Shown in pieces: positions 50,284 through 59,432 of a DNA stretch of 64,000 bases. The notes below the pieces were generated by a model. The model was not told where the DNA came from. It searched no databases and was given only the letters and a program-made list of their open reading frames with translations. The position numbers and the translations under genes were made by a program. Position 1 is the first letter of the stretch. Each line of letters begins with the position of its first letter. Source of the stretch: JAEULH01 sp034382075 (lineage in GTDB: Bacteria; Pseudomonadota; Alphaproteobacteria; Rhodospirillales; Defluviicoccaceae); NCBI GenBank assembly GCA_034382075.1, contig JAXMOZ010000001.1:62001-126000 (forward strand). Direction: 5' to 3'.

Positions 50284-52962
50284 GTGAGCATCCGCAATCT
50301 CGAGTACCTGTTCAATCCGTCGTCCGTTGCCCTGATCGGGGCCAGCAAGCGATCCGGCTCCATCGGCGCCGTGGTCGCCCGGAACCTGTTCCACTCCGGC
50401 TTCCAGGGGCCGGTGATGCCGGTCAACCCCAACCACAAGGCCATCGAAGGCGTCCTGACCTATCCGGACGTGGCCTCGCTGCCGATGGCGCCGGACCTTG
50501 CCGTGATCGCCACGCCGCCGCCGGCGGTTCCAGGCCTGATCGCGGCTTTGGCCGCCCGGGGCACCAAGGCCGCGGTGGTCATTTCCGCGGGGTTCGGCGA
50601 AGGCGGCGACGCCGCCGGCCACGCGCTGTCCAAGGAGATGCTGGCGGCGGCCAAGCCGGCGACGCTGCGCATCGTCGGCCCCAACTGCATCGGGGTGCTG
50701 GCGCCCCGCTCCGGGCTCAACGCCAGCTTCGCCCACATCCAGCCGAAGGCCGGGCACCTCGCCTTCGTCGCCCAGTCCGGCGCCATCGTCACCACCGTGC
50801 TCGACTGGGCGACCGCGCGGTCCATCGGTTTTTCCCATTTCGCCTCCCTCGGCGACATGGCCGACGTCGACTTCGGCGACCTGCTCGACTACCTCGCCAA
50901 CCAGATCGAAGTCCGCGGCATCCTGCTCTACATCGAGGCGATTACCCACGCCCGGAAGTTCATGTCGGCGGCCCGCGCCGCTGCCAGGCTGAAGCCGGTG
51001 ATCGTCATCAAGTCCGGCCGCTCGCCGGCGGCGGCCAAGGCGGTCGCCTCGCACACCGGGGCCATGGCCGGCAGCGACGCCGTCTACGACGCCGCCTTCC
51101 GCCGCGCCGGGATGCTCCGGGTGCACGACATCGGCGGCCTGTTCGGCGCGGTCGAAACCATGGGCCTGGGGCTGAAGGTAACGGGCGACAGGCTCGCCAT
51201 CCTCACCAACGGTGGCGGCATCGGGGTGATGGCCACCGACGCGCTGATGGATTACGGCGGCCAGTTGGCGGACCTCTCCGCCGAGACCATCGGCGCGCTG
51301 GACGCGGTCCTGCCGGCGACCTGGTCGCGGAGCAACCCGGTCGACATCATCGGCGACGCGCCCGGCGAGCGTTACGCTGCGGCGCTGGAGGTGATGCTCC
51401 AGGACCCGAACGCGGACGCGATCCTGGTGCTGAACTGCCCGACCGCCATCGCCTCGGGCAGCGACGCGGCGCGGGCGGTGATCGCCACCGTCGGCGGCAA
51501 GCGCCACTCGGTGCTGACGAGCTGGCTCGGCGAGGACGCGGCGGCGGAGGCGAGGCGGCTGTTCGCCGAGAACCACATCCCCACGTACTTCACGCCCGAG
51601 CGCGCCGTGCGCGCCTTCATCGACATCGTCAACTATCGCCGCAACCAGGCGGCGCTCACCGAGACGCCGCCGTCGATCCCGGAAGACTTCGTGCCCGACA
51701 CGGCGGCGGCGCGGCAGGTCATCGTCGAGGCCCTGGCCGACGGCCGGGAGTGGCTGAGCGAGGTCGAGGCCAAGGCGGTGCTGGAAGCCTACGCCGTCCC
51801 GGTTGTGCCGACCCGCGCGGTTCCCGATCCGGCCGCGGCGGCGGCAATGGCCGAGAAGCTCGGCTTTCCCGCGGCGTTGAAGATCCTGTCGAAGGAGATC
51901 ACCCACAAGTCGGACGTGGGCGGCGTCGCGCTCGATCTGCCGACTGCGAACGCCGTTCGCGCTGCGGCCGAGGCGATGCTGGAGCGCATCGCCGAGCGTA
52001 TCGGTCCGGTGGCAATCGAAGGTTTCGCCATCCAGCCGATGATCCAGCGGCCCAACGCCTTCGAGCTGATCGTCGGCGCCAGCGAGGACCCGCAGTTCGG
52101 CCCGGTGGTGCTGTTCGGCCAGGGCGGGACCGCAGCCGAGATCCTGGACGACACCGCCCTGGCGCTGCCGCCGCTCAACATGCACCTCGCCCGCGAGGCC
52201 ATCGCCCGGACCAACGTCTACAAGCTGCTGCTCGGCTTCCGTGGCCGCCCTCGGGCCGCCCTCGACGACGTCGCCCTGACCCTGATCAAGATCTCGCAGC
52301 TCGTCATCGACTTCGCCGAGATCGTCGAGCTCGACATCAACCCGCTGCTCGCCGACGCAAAGGGCGTCATCGCCCTCGACGCCCGGATCCGCGTGCGTCA
52401 TGCGAGCGGCGCACCGGCAAAGAGGCTTGCCATCCGACCGTACCCGAAGGAACTGGAAGAGGAACTCATCCTTCCCGACGGGCGGACGTTCTTCCTCCGC
52501 CCGGTCAGGCCCGAGGACGAGCCCGCCTTCCAGCGGCTGTTCGCCCGGCTCTCGCCCGAGGACATCCGCATGCGCTTCTTCGCGCCGAAGAAGGCGCTGA
52601 CCCACCCTTTGGCCGCGCGCCTTACCCAGATCGACTACGACCGGGAGATGGCGTTGGTGCTTGCCGAGGCCGGCGTTCCGGGGAAGAGCGAGGTCTACGG
52701 CGCCGTCCACCTCTCCGCCGATCCCGACGGCGAGGCGGCCGAGTACGCGATCATGCTCCGCAGCGACCTGGTGGGCCTCGGCCTGGGTCCGCTGCTCATG
52801 CGCCGGATCATCGATTACGCCCGCAACCGCGGCATCAAGGAGATCTTCGGCGACGTGCTGCGGGAGAACCGGCCGATGCTGAAGGTGTGCGAGCTGTTCC
52901 GCTTCACCCGGACGACCAAGACCGACGAGCCCGGGGTGGTCGAGGTGCGGCTGCCGCTGTGA
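50284..52962 (+). CDS. Pat-type protein acetyltransferase: ADP-forming acyl-CoA synthetase-like fused to GNAT
   Basis: 892 residues. The first 700 are NDP-forming acetyl-CoA synthetase-like: SIRNLEYLFNPSSVALIGAS opens the CoA-binding domain, AFVAQSGAIVTTVLDWATAR follows, and an ATP-grasp domain runs from about 470 (GFPAALKILSKEITHKSDVG). The last 170 are a GNAT domain (TFFLRPVRPEDEPAFQRLFA, ADPDGEAAEYAIMLRSDLVG, GLGPLLMRRII). This is the layout of Pat/YfiQ enzymes, which acetylate lysines of proteins such as Acs. His of the ligase part appears non-phosphorylatable-type, but this was not checked. GTG 50284 is the start. Divergent from the acs-like gene. Confidence 0.88.
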   Translation: MSIRNLEYLFNPSSVALIGASKRSGSIGAVVARNLFHSGFQGPVMPVNPNHKAIEGVLTYPDVASLPMAPDLAVIATPPPAVPGLIAALAARGTKAAVVISAGFGEGGDAAGHALSKEMLAAAKPATLRIVGPNCIGVLAPRSGLNASFAHIQPKAGHLAFVAQSGAIVTTVLDWATARSIGFSHFASLGDMADVDFGDLLDYLANQIEVRGILLYIEAITHARKFMSAARAAARLKPVIVIKSGRSPAAAKAVASHTGAMAGSDAVYDAAFRRAGMLRVHDIGGLFGAVETMGLGLKVTGDRLAILTNGGGIGVMATDALMDYGGQLADLSAETIGALDAVLPATWSRSNPVDIIGDAPGERYAAALEVMLQDPNADAILVLNCPTAIASGSDAARAVIATVGGKRHSVLTSWLGEDAAAEARRLFAENHIPTYFTPERAVRAFIDIVNYRRNQAALTETPPSIPEDFVPDTAAARQVIVEALADGREWLSEVEAKAVLEAYAVPVVPTRAVPDPAAAAAMAEKLGFPAALKILSKEITHKSDVGGVALDLPTANAVRAAAEAMLERIAERIGPVAIEGFAIQPMIQRPNAFELIVGASEDPQFGPVVLFGQGGTAAEILDDTALALPPLNMHLAREAIARTNVYKLLLGFRGRPRAALDDVALTLIKISQLVIDFAEIVELDINPLLADAKGVIALDARIRVRHASGAPAKRLAIRPYPKELEEELILPDGRTFFLRPVRPEDEPAFQRLFARLSPEDIRMRFFAPKKALTHPLAARLTQIDYDREMALVLAEAGVPGKSEVYGAVHLSADPDGEAAEYAIMLRSDLVGLGLGPLLMRRIIDYARNRGIKEIFGDVLRENRPMLKVCELFRFTRTTKTDEPGVVEVRLPL

Positions 52963-52983
52963 TTGCCGGAGGCGGAGCCGACC

Positions 52984-53196
52984 TCAGTCGCCGGGCATGA
53001 GGTCCACCGCCTTCAGCCCGCGCGGCTGCTGAAGCGCGGTGAAGCGGATCCGCTGGCCCTCGTTCAGCATCCCCATCCCGGAGCGTTCGACCTCGGTGAT
53101 GTGAACGAACGCGTCCCCGTTTCCGTCCCCGTCGTCCGGGCAAATGAAACCGTAGCCCTTGGTGGCGTTGAACCACTTGACCGTGCCGTTGGCCAT
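52984..53196 (-). CDS. Cold-shock domain protein (CspA family)
   Basis: 70 residues, one OB-fold nucleic-acid chaperone. MANGTVKWFNATKGYGFICP contains RNP1 (KGYGFI) and DAFVHITEVE contains RNP2 (VHI). The start ATG 53196 has GAGGA upstream; the longer frame to 53283 is unconserved. Convergent with the pat-like gene, 21 bases apart. A long untranslated leader is common for this family and would lie at 53197-53350. Confidence 0.93.
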   Translation of the reverse strand: MANGTVKWFNATKGYGFICPDDGDGNGDAFVHITEVERSGMGMLNEGQRIRFTALQQPRGLKAVDLMPGD

Positions 53197-53361
53197 GTTG
53201 CGTCCTCGTTCGTCGGCGTCCTGGCAAGACTTTGCAGGGGAGTTGAGAAGACTCCCGCCGCTCGGGTCAACCGGTTCCTTCATGAAAATCCCGTGACAGG
53301 GCGGCGGCTCTCCGTGGAGAGGTCATGGCAGCCGGCCTCGTGGCCTGGCAAGGCTTCCAGA

Positions 53362-53682
53362 ATGCAAGCACTGCCCGACACCGTGAAACAGTCCAATAAG
53401 CGCCCCGCGGTCTACATCATGGCGAGCGGACGAAACGGAACGATTTACACCGGCGTGACGTCAGATCTTGTCCGGCGTGTTCATCAACATCGGGACGGGT
53501 TGGTGGCAGGATTCGCCCGGCGATACAGATGCCATTTCCTCGTCTACTTCGAGATGAACGAAGATATGCTTTGCGCGATAGCGCGCGAGAAACAGATCAA
53601 GGCCGGCACCCGAAACAGAAAGCTGGCGTTGATCGAAAGCATGAACCCGAACTGGACCGATCTCTATGGACACATCGTCTAG
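53362..53682 (+). CDS. GIY-YIG nuclease-superfamily small protein
   Basis: 106 residues of the stand-alone GIY-YIG (UPF0213/YhbQ-like) group. AVYIMASGRNGTIYTGVTSD holds the two Tyr of the GIY-YIG motif (VYI...IYTGVT), DLVRRVHQH the catalytic Arg, and AIAREKQIKAG the metal-binding Glu. The start ATG 53362 gives the family length; longer upstream frames overlap the cold-shock gene on the other strand. Function is unproven, possibly structure-specific nuclease. It lies beside a run of palindromic repeats, like many copies of this family. Confidence 0.85.
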   Translation: MQALPDTVKQSNKRPAVYIMASGRNGTIYTGVTSDLVRRVHQHRDGLVAGFARRYRCHFLVYFEMNEDMLCAIAREKQIKAGTRNRKLALIESMNPNWTDLYGHIV

Positions 53683-53699
53683 ATTCCATCTTGTTTTGT

Positions 53700-54128
53700 C
53701 CTCATCGCGAGCCGCGCAGCGGCGTGGCGATCCAGGATAATTCCTGGATTGCTTCGTCGGCTTCGCCTCCTCGCAATGACGATCTTTTTTTATGATCTCG
53801 ATCGCGAAACATGAACAGAGAAAGCGAAAACCGGGATATTGTTTAGTTACGTGCCAGCGTTACCACATATCGTCATCGCGAGCCGCGCAGCGGCGTGGCG
53901 ATCCAGAGAAATACTTCCCGGATTGCTTCGTCGGCTTCGCCTCCTCGCAATGACGATCTTTTTTTGTGATCTCGATCGCGAAACATGAACAGAGAAAGCG
54001 AAACCGGGATATTGTTTAGTTGCGTGCCAGCGGCACCACACATCGTCATCGCGAGCCGCGCAGCGGCGTGGCGATCCAGAGAAATGCTTCCTGGATTGCT
54101 TCGTCGTCTTCGCCTCCTCGCAACGACG
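53700..54128. repeat. Tandem array of REP-like palindromes, about 172-bp period
   Basis: Palindromic elements (CGTCATCGCGAGCCGCGCAG...CCTCCTCGCAATGACG) occupy 53700-53782, 53871-53955 and 54044-54128. The spacers between them are nearly identical too (GATCTTTTTTT-GATCTCGATCGCG...CCGGGATATTGTTTAGT). The period is 171-173 bases with two and a half copies. Same element as at 42752-42837. It fills the gap between the GIY-YIG and CoA-transferase genes. Confidence 0.9.
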
Positions 54129-54140
54129 ATCCTATTGGCC

Positions 54141-55367
54141 TCAGAGCACCTGCTCCGCTCGCAGCGCCGCGAGGTGGTCGGCGGCGAGGCCGAGCCACTC
54201 CTCCAGCACTTCGTCGGTGTGCTGGCCGAGGAGCGGCGGCGGCCGCCGGTAGCCGACCGGCGAGGCCGACAGCTTCAGCGGATTGCCGATCAGCTCGACG
54301 CTGCCGGCGTGCGCAAGGGGATGCGGCATCGCGATTCGCATGCCGCGGGCGAGCACCCGCGCATCGGCGAACACCTGGCCGATATCGTTGACCGGGCCGC
54401 AGGGCACGCCGGCAACCGTGAGCGTCTCGAGCCAGTGGGCGCGTGGCTTCGCCCGGACCAGCGCTTCCAGGATCGGCACCAGCGTGTCGCGGCTGCGCAC
54501 CCGGGCGGCGTTGGTGGCGTAGTCCGGGTCTTCCGCCAGGGCCGGCATGGCGAGGCAGCCGGCGAACCTGCGGAACTGGCCGTCGTTGCCGACGGCGATG
54601 ATCACGTAGCCGTCGGAGGCGGCGAACACCTGGTAGGGGACGATGTTGGGATGGGCATTACCGAGCCGGCCCGGCGGCTTTCCCGAAACCAGATGGTTCA
54701 TCCCCTGGTTCACCAGCCAGGCGACCTGGGTGTCGAGGAGGCCGAGGTCGATGTGCTGGCCCTGCCCGGTCTCCTCGCGGTGGCGGAGCGCGGCCAGGAT
54801 AGCGACCGCGGCGTAGAGGCCGCAGACCACGTCGGCAACGGCGACCCCCACCTTCATCGGCTCGCCGTGCGGATCGCCGGTGATGCTCATCACCCCGCCC
54901 ATCCCCTGGACCAGGAAGTCGTAGCCGGGCTGTGCCGCGCACGGGCCGGTCTGGCCGAAGCCGGAGATCGAGCAATAGACGAGGCGGGGGAGGGAGGGAC
55001 CGAGGTCGGCGTAGGCGAGGCCAAAGCGGGCCATGTCGCCGACCTTGAAATTCTCGATCAACACGTCGGCGCGGGTGGCGAGGTCGCGCACCAGCGCCTG
55101 TCCTTCCTTCTTACCGAGGTCGATGGTCAATGAGCGCTTGTTGCGGTTGCAGCTCAGGAAATAGGCGCTTTCGCTGCTGTCTTGCCCGTTCGCGCCCTTC
55201 AGATAGGGCGGGCCCCAGGCGCGGGTGTCGTCGCCCGAGCCCGGCCGTTCGACCTTGACCACGTCCGCGCCCAGGTCGCCGAGCAGCTGGGTCGCCACCG
55301 GCCCGGCCAGCACCCGGCTGAGGTCGAGGACCCTGAGACCTGCGAGCGGGCCTTGCGCTTGCGTCAT
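54141..55367 (-). CDS. CaiB/BaiF family CoA transferase
   Basis: 408 residues, class III CoA transferase moving CoA between carboxylic acids. Signatures: LRVLDLSRVLAGPVATQLLG, LGADVVKVERPGSGDDTR, the NRNKRSLTIDL stretch and GQGQHIDLGLLDTQVAWLVN. The catalytic Asp is probably that of GYDFLVQGMGG or the conserved D in HIDLGLLD. The start ATG 55367 has GGAG upstream; the much longer frame to 56774 is a shadow of the MFS gene. Substrate unknown; formyl-, succinyl- or propionyl-type donors are possible. Confidence 0.9.
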   Translation of the reverse strand: MTQAQGPLAGLRVLDLSRVLAGPVATQLLGDLGADVVKVERPGSGDDTRAWGPPYLKGANGQDSSESAYFLSCNRNKRSLTIDLGKKEGQALVRDLATRADVLIENFKVGDMARFGLAYADLGPSLPRLVYCSISGFGQTGPCAAQPGYDFLVQGMGGVMSITGDPHGEPMKVGVAVADVVCGLYAAVAILAALRHREETGQGQHIDLGLLDTQVAWLVNQGMNHLVSGKPPGRLGNAHPNIVPYQVFAASDGYVIIAVGNDGQFRRFAGCLAMPALAEDPDYATNAARVRSRDTLVPILEALVRAKPRAHWLETLTVAGVPCGPVNDIGQVFADARVLARGMRIAMPHPLAHAGSVELIGNPLKLSASPVGYRRPPPLLGQHTDEVLEEWLGLAADHLAALRAEQVL

Positions 55368-55484
55368 CGGTTGCTCCGGCGCGTCTCGATTGGGCCGGGA
55401 GCACCCGCGCCCCGGCGGCGGCAGCATTGGCGTCAGGTCCTGCCTCGGCAACCGAAAACGAGCTCCAGGGGCCGAGGCTCGCGG

Positions 55485-56750
55485 ATGAAGCGGCTGGCAC
55501 TCACCTTCTGGAACCTGCTCGCCGGCACGTTCTTCCTGCTCATCGGCATCGGCCTGCTCGGCACGCTGGTGCCGCTGCGGCTCAACGACGCCGGCTCGTC
55601 CAGCCTGATGATCGGCCTCGTCGGCGGCGCCTACTTCGTCGGCCTCATCGTCGGCACGCGGTATTGCGACCGGGCCATCGGCGCCGTCGGCCACATCCGC
55701 GCCTTCGCCGGCTTCGCCTCGATCCTGTCGGCGGCTACGCTGGCGTTCCCCCTCCTTGCCTCGGCGCTGCCGTGGGCCGGCTTGCGCTTCGTCAATGGCG
55801 TCTGTCTCGCCGGGCTGTTCACCTGCGTCGAAAGCTGGCTCAACGCCCAGGCCAGCAACGAGCTCCGCGGCCGCATCCTCTCGCTCTACATGATCGCGCT
55901 TTATCTCGGCCAGGGTGTCGGGCAGATGCTGCTGCCGCTTCCAGATCCGTCCGGCATGGCCCTGTTCATGCTCTGCGCCGCGTTCGTCTCGCTCTCGGTG
56001 GTGCCGGTGGCGATGACGCGGATCTCGGCGCCGCCCCCCGGCGCCTGGGCCCGGCTCGGCCTGCGCCGCCTCTACGCGCTCTCGCCGCTGGGCGCGGCCG
56101 GGGCGATCTCCTCCGGCCTGATCCTCGGGGCGTTCTACGCGCTCGGCCCCATCTACGCCCGCCACCTCGGCTTCGGCGTCGACGAAACGGCGCAGTTCAT
56201 GGGCCTCGTCATTATCGGCGGGCTGATCCTGCAGTGGCCGGTGGGCCGGCTGTCCGACCGCTACGACCGCCGGCACGCACTGGTCGCCGTCGCCCTGGCG
56301 CTGATGGCGGTGAGCATCGCCCTGGTCTCCGCCGGCCTGTGGTCCGCCCGCGCCGCCCTGGTGCTGGCGCCGGTGCTGGGCGCGGTGGTGTTCACCCTCT
56401 ATCCCCTGAGCGTCGCCCACGCCAACGACCGGCTGGAGCCGACGCAGATCGTCGCCGCCAGCGCGGCGCTGATTACCGCGTACGGCGTCGGCGCCGCCTT
56501 CGGCCCCCTCGCCGCCGCGGTGTTGATGGAGGCCATGGGGCCTTCCGGCCTCTTCACCTTCACCGGGGCGTGCGCCGCCGCCACCGCGATCTTCGCCGTC
56601 TGGCGCATGCGCCGCCGCGGCCCGGTGCCGGCGGAAGAGCAGGTGCGGTTCCTGCCGCTGCCGCGAACGACGCCGGTCGCGGCCGGCCTCGACCCGCGCG
56701 CCGGAGCCCATCCGCCGGCGGGCGGCAGCGAGGCTTCCGCCATGCCGTAG
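55485..56750 (+). CDS. MFS transporter
   Basis: 421 residues with about 12 hydrophobic segments; MKRLALTFWNLLAGTFFLLI starts the first. The intracellular loop motif between helices 2 and 3 is GLIVGTRYCDRAIGAVGHIR, and the second-half copy is WPVGRLSDRYDRRHALVAVA, the canonical G-x3-D-R-x-G-R-type loop. Family resembles YcaD-like transporters. Substrate unknown. Divergent from the CoA-transferase gene, 117 bases apart. Confidence 0.88.
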   Translation: MKRLALTFWNLLAGTFFLLIGIGLLGTLVPLRLNDAGSSSLMIGLVGGAYFVGLIVGTRYCDRAIGAVGHIRAFAGFASILSAATLAFPLLASALPWAGLRFVNGVCLAGLFTCVESWLNAQASNELRGRILSLYMIALYLGQGVGQMLLPLPDPSGMALFMLCAAFVSLSVVPVAMTRISAPPPGAWARLGLRRLYALSPLGAAGAISSGLILGAFYALGPIYARHLGFGVDETAQFMGLVIIGGLILQWPVGRLSDRYDRRHALVAVALALMAVSIALVSAGLWSARAALVLAPVLGAVVFTLYPLSVAHANDRLEPTQIVAASAALITAYGVGAAFGPLAAAVLMEAMGPSGLFTFTGACAAATAIFAVWRMRRRGPVPAEEQVRFLPLPRTTPVAAGLDPRAGAHPPAGGSEASAMP

Positions 56751-56805
56751 GGCCGGATCCGGATATGCGGGCACTGCATGGCCCTCCCTGGGCCCAGGTT
56801 TTGCT

Positions 56806-56835
56806 TTGACAGCCGCGCGACCTGCGACCTATTTT
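56806..56835 (+). promoter_or_regulatory. Candidate sigma-70 promoter for the decarboxylase operon
   Basis: TTGACA at 56806-56811 and TATTTT at 56830-56835 are separated by 18 bases. This is the best -35/-10 pair in the 288-base gap before mmdA and would leave a leader of about 195 bases. Only sequence fit supports it. Confidence 0.4.
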
Positions 56836-57038
56836 CGGCCGGCTCAACGGGGGCCGCAGGCTGGCGACGACGCGAACCACAAAAGCAACCGCGTCAAACG
56901 GAATTCTTGGTTGAGAGTTGCGCGGTCGCGTCCGGCAGTCGCGTTTCATGACGCGCAGACGGGTCCGGCGGCGCCGGCACGGGTGACGTTGAGCGTCGAG
57001 CTCCCGCTCGTGTGCACGCAACAGGGATGGGAACGCAG

Positions 57039-58592
57039 ATGCCTCTCGACGCAAAGCTTCGCGACAAGCTGAGGGAACGCCGCAGCAAGATCCTGGCCGC
57101 CGGCGGCGCGGACAAGGCCAAGGAGCGCCACGAACGCGGGCTGATGACGGCGCGCGAGCGGCTCTTGACCCTGTACCAGCCCGATACCTTCCAGGAATAC
57201 GGCGCCCACATTCGCCATTCCTGCACCGCCTTCGGCATGGAGAAGAAGGACCTGCCGGCCGACGGCGTCATCGTCGGCACCGGCTACGTCGACGACCGCG
57301 AGGTCGCCGCCTTCAGCCAGGACTTCACCGTCGTCGGCGGCACGCTCGGCAAGATGCACGCGCGCAAGATCGTCTGGGCGATGGATCTGGCCCTCAAGAA
57401 CGGCGTCCCGCTGGTCGGCTTCAAGGACTCGGGCGGCGCCCGGATCCAGGAAGGCGTGGACGCGCTGTCGGGTTATGGCGAGGTGTTCTACCGCAACGTC
57501 GGTCTGTCCGGCGTCGTCCCGCAGATCGCGATCATCGCCGGCCCCTGCGCCGGCGGGGCCGCGTATTCGCCGGCGCTGATGGACTTCATCATCATGACCC
57601 GGCAGAACGCGCAGCTCTTCATCACCGGGCCGCAGGTGATCAAGTCGGTCACCGGCCGCGAGGTCAGCATGGAGGACGTTGGCGGCGCGGCGATGCACGC
57701 CACCGTCAGCGGCAACGTCCACTTCGTCGCCGATGACGACCGCGACGCCATCGCCATCACCCGCAAGTTGTTGAGCTTCCTGCCCGGCAACAACACCGAG
57801 GACCCGCCGCATCAACCGGCGCCGGCGATCACGTTCGAAGAAGACGAGCGGATGGACGCGCTGGTCAAGTCGGACCCCTCGGAGCCGATGGACATGCGCG
57901 CCATCATCCAGCGGGTGGTCGACGGCGGCGACTACTTCGAGATCCAGGCCGGCTTTGCCCGCAACATCATGGTCGGCTTCGCCAGGATCCAGGGCGTGGT
58001 CGTCGGCATCCTCGCCAACAACTCCATGGAGAAGGCGGGCTGCCTGGACATCGATTCCTCCGACAAGGGCGCCCGCTTCATCCGCTTCTGCAACGCCTTC
58101 AACATCCCGCTCGTCACCTTCGTCGACGTTCCCGGCTTCTTGCCCGGGATCGAGCAGGAGCGGGGCGGCATCATCCGCCACGGCGCGAAGATGCTGTTCG
58201 CCTACTCCAGCACGACGACGCCGAAAATCACCATCGTCTGCCGCAAGGCCTACGGCGGCTCCTACCTGGCGATGTGCAGCCAGGAACTCGGCGCCGACAT
58301 GGTCTTCGCCTGGCCGACCGCCGAGATCGCGGTGATGGGGGCGGAGGGCGCGGTGAACATTCTCTACGGCCGCGAACTGAAGGCCGCCCAGGATCCGAAG
58401 GCGCGCCGCGCCGAACTCGTCGCCGAGTACCGCTCGGAGTTCGCCTCGCCCTATATGGCGGCGTCGCGCGGCTACATCACCGACATCATCGAGCCGGCGA
58501 CGACCCGCTCGGTAATCTCGCTGTCGCTGCGCAAGCTGCTCGGCAAGCGCGAGACCAGGCCGCCGAAGAAGCACGGGCTGATACCGCTCTAG
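57039..58592 (+). CDS. mmdA: Methylmalonyl-CoA decarboxylase alpha (carboxyltransferase) subunit
   Basis: 517 residues of the acyl-CoA carboxyltransferase family, shared with propionyl-CoA carboxylase beta. Landmarks: ERHERGLMTARERLLTLYQP, GGTLGKMHARKIVWAMDLAL, FKDSGGARIQEGVDALSGYG, CAGGAAYSPALMDF and FVDVPGFLPGIEQERGGII. It moves CO2 from methylmalonyl-CoA to the biotin carrier. The decarboxylase rather than carboxylase role is inferred from the oadG-like, biotin-carrier and sodium-pump genes that follow directly. ATG 57039 is chosen; ATG 57027 and GTG 57012 are alternatives. Confidence 0.85.
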   Translation: MPLDAKLRDKLRERRSKILAAGGADKAKERHERGLMTARERLLTLYQPDTFQEYGAHIRHSCTAFGMEKKDLPADGVIVGTGYVDDREVAAFSQDFTVVGGTLGKMHARKIVWAMDLALKNGVPLVGFKDSGGARIQEGVDALSGYGEVFYRNVGLSGVVPQIAIIAGPCAGGAAYSPALMDFIIMTRQNAQLFITGPQVIKSVTGREVSMEDVGGAAMHATVSGNVHFVADDDRDAIAITRKLLSFLPGNNTEDPPHQPAPAITFEEDERMDALVKSDPSEPMDMRAIIQRVVDGGDYFEIQAGFARNIMVGFARIQGVVVGILANNSMEKAGCLDIDSSDKGARFIRFCNAFNIPLVTFVDVPGFLPGIEQERGGIIRHGAKMLFAYSSTTTPKITIVCRKAYGGSYLAMCSQELGADMVFAWPTAEIAVMGAEGAVNILYGRELKAAQDPKARRAELVAEYRSEFASPYMAASRGYITDIIEPATTRSVISLSLRKLLGKRETRPPKKHGLIPL

Positions 58593-58642
58593 GGCAGCCG
58601 GCGGCTTCGGGCTTACGAGCTGGACAAGAAGAGGATCGAGGA

Positions 58643-58984
58643 ATGGACCTGGGCTCCGTGATCGGCATGGCGGGCTTCGCCTTCGGCCTCATGGCCGTCA
58701 TCGCCCTGCTCTGCGCCGTGATGATCCGCGTCATCGTCGCCCTCCTCGCCCGAACCCAGGGGTCTCGGGGGCAAGCCGCCGCAGCGACGCCGGTCAGCGT
58801 CTCGGTCTCCGAGGCGCGGGACGAGACGGCGGCTCATGTCGCCGCCGTTGCCGCGGCCGTCTACGCCGTGATCGGCGCCCACCGGCTCGTGCGCATCGGC
58901 GAGCCCGGGCGCAGCCCCATCTGGTCGTCGCTCGGGCGGACGCAACACCAGACATCGCATACTCCCCGCCTCGACCATCATTGA
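58643..58984 (+). CDS. OadG-like membrane subunit of Na+-translocating decarboxylase
   Basis: 113 residues with one N-terminal membrane helix (GMAGFAFGLMAVIALLCAVM) and a soluble, Ala/Val-rich tail. VAAVAAAVYAVIGAHRLVRI is the short conserved helix of OadG/MmdD proteins. In the complex this subunit binds the carboxyltransferase and the biotin carrier to the membrane pump. ATG 58643 has GAGGATCGAGGA upstream. It lies between mmdA and the biotin-carrier gene. Confidence 0.78.
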   Translation: MDLGSVIGMAGFAFGLMAVIALLCAVMIRVIVALLARTQGSRGQAAAATPVSVSVSEARDETAAHVAAVAAAVYAVIGAHRLVRIGEPGRSPIWSSLGRTQHQTSHTPRLDHH

Positions 58985-59010
58985 TCTCGTGACGTGCCAA
59001 GGATAACGCC

Positions 59011-59415
59011 ATGACAAGACACTTGCGCATCACCGTTGACGGCAAGGCCTACGACGTTGTCGTCGAGGACGTTACCGAGGACGCCGGCAGCACCTTCTAC
59101 CAGACGTCGACCGTCGGCATGCCGCGGACGCCGGCTCCGGCGGCCCCGGCCCCGGCGGCACCGACGGCTCCCGCATCACCGGCCGGCGGTGGCGCCGGCA
59201 CCGCCGACGACAAGCTGGCGCCACTGGGTGGCGTCATCCTCGAGGTCGCGGTGAAGGTGGGAGAGGCGGTCAAGACCGGCGACAAGGTCGCGGTCATCGA
59301 GGCGATGAAGATGAAGACGGTCGTCTCGGCGCATAAGGACGGCACCGTCGCCAGCATCGCGGTGAAAGAGGGCGACGCCGTGGACGCAGGGCAGGTCCTG
59401 CTGTCGATCACCTGA
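59011..59415 (+). CDS. mmdC: Biotin carrier subunit (biotinyl domain protein)
   Basis: 134 residues: an N-terminal domain (HLRITVDGKAYDVVVEDVTE), an Ala/Pro hinge of about 30 residues, and a C-terminal biotinyl domain. The biotinylated Lys is in VIEAMKMKTVVSAHKDG. It carries the carboxyl group from MmdA to the membrane subunit, where decarboxylation drives sodium export. Operon position and hinge are as in MmdC and GcdC. Confidence 0.9.
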   Translation: MTRHLRITVDGKAYDVVVEDVTEDAGSTFYQTSTVGMPRTPAPAAPAPAAPTAPASPAGGGAGTADDKLAPLGGVILEVAVKVGEAVKTGDKVAVIEAMKMKTVVSAHKDGTVASIAVKEGDAVDAGQVLLSIT

Positions 59416-59432
59416 CGCCGGGGGCCGCCGCC

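Noticed and set aside
47765..52710. Very long open frames opposite pcm, the acs-like gene and the pat-like gene
   Set aside because: Shadows; codon composition and lack of domains contrast with the recognised genes.
55368..56774. Minus-strand N-terminal extension of the CoA transferase to 56774
   Set aside because: The extension lies fully opposite the MFS gene and is low-complexity; the family N-terminus begins at 55367.
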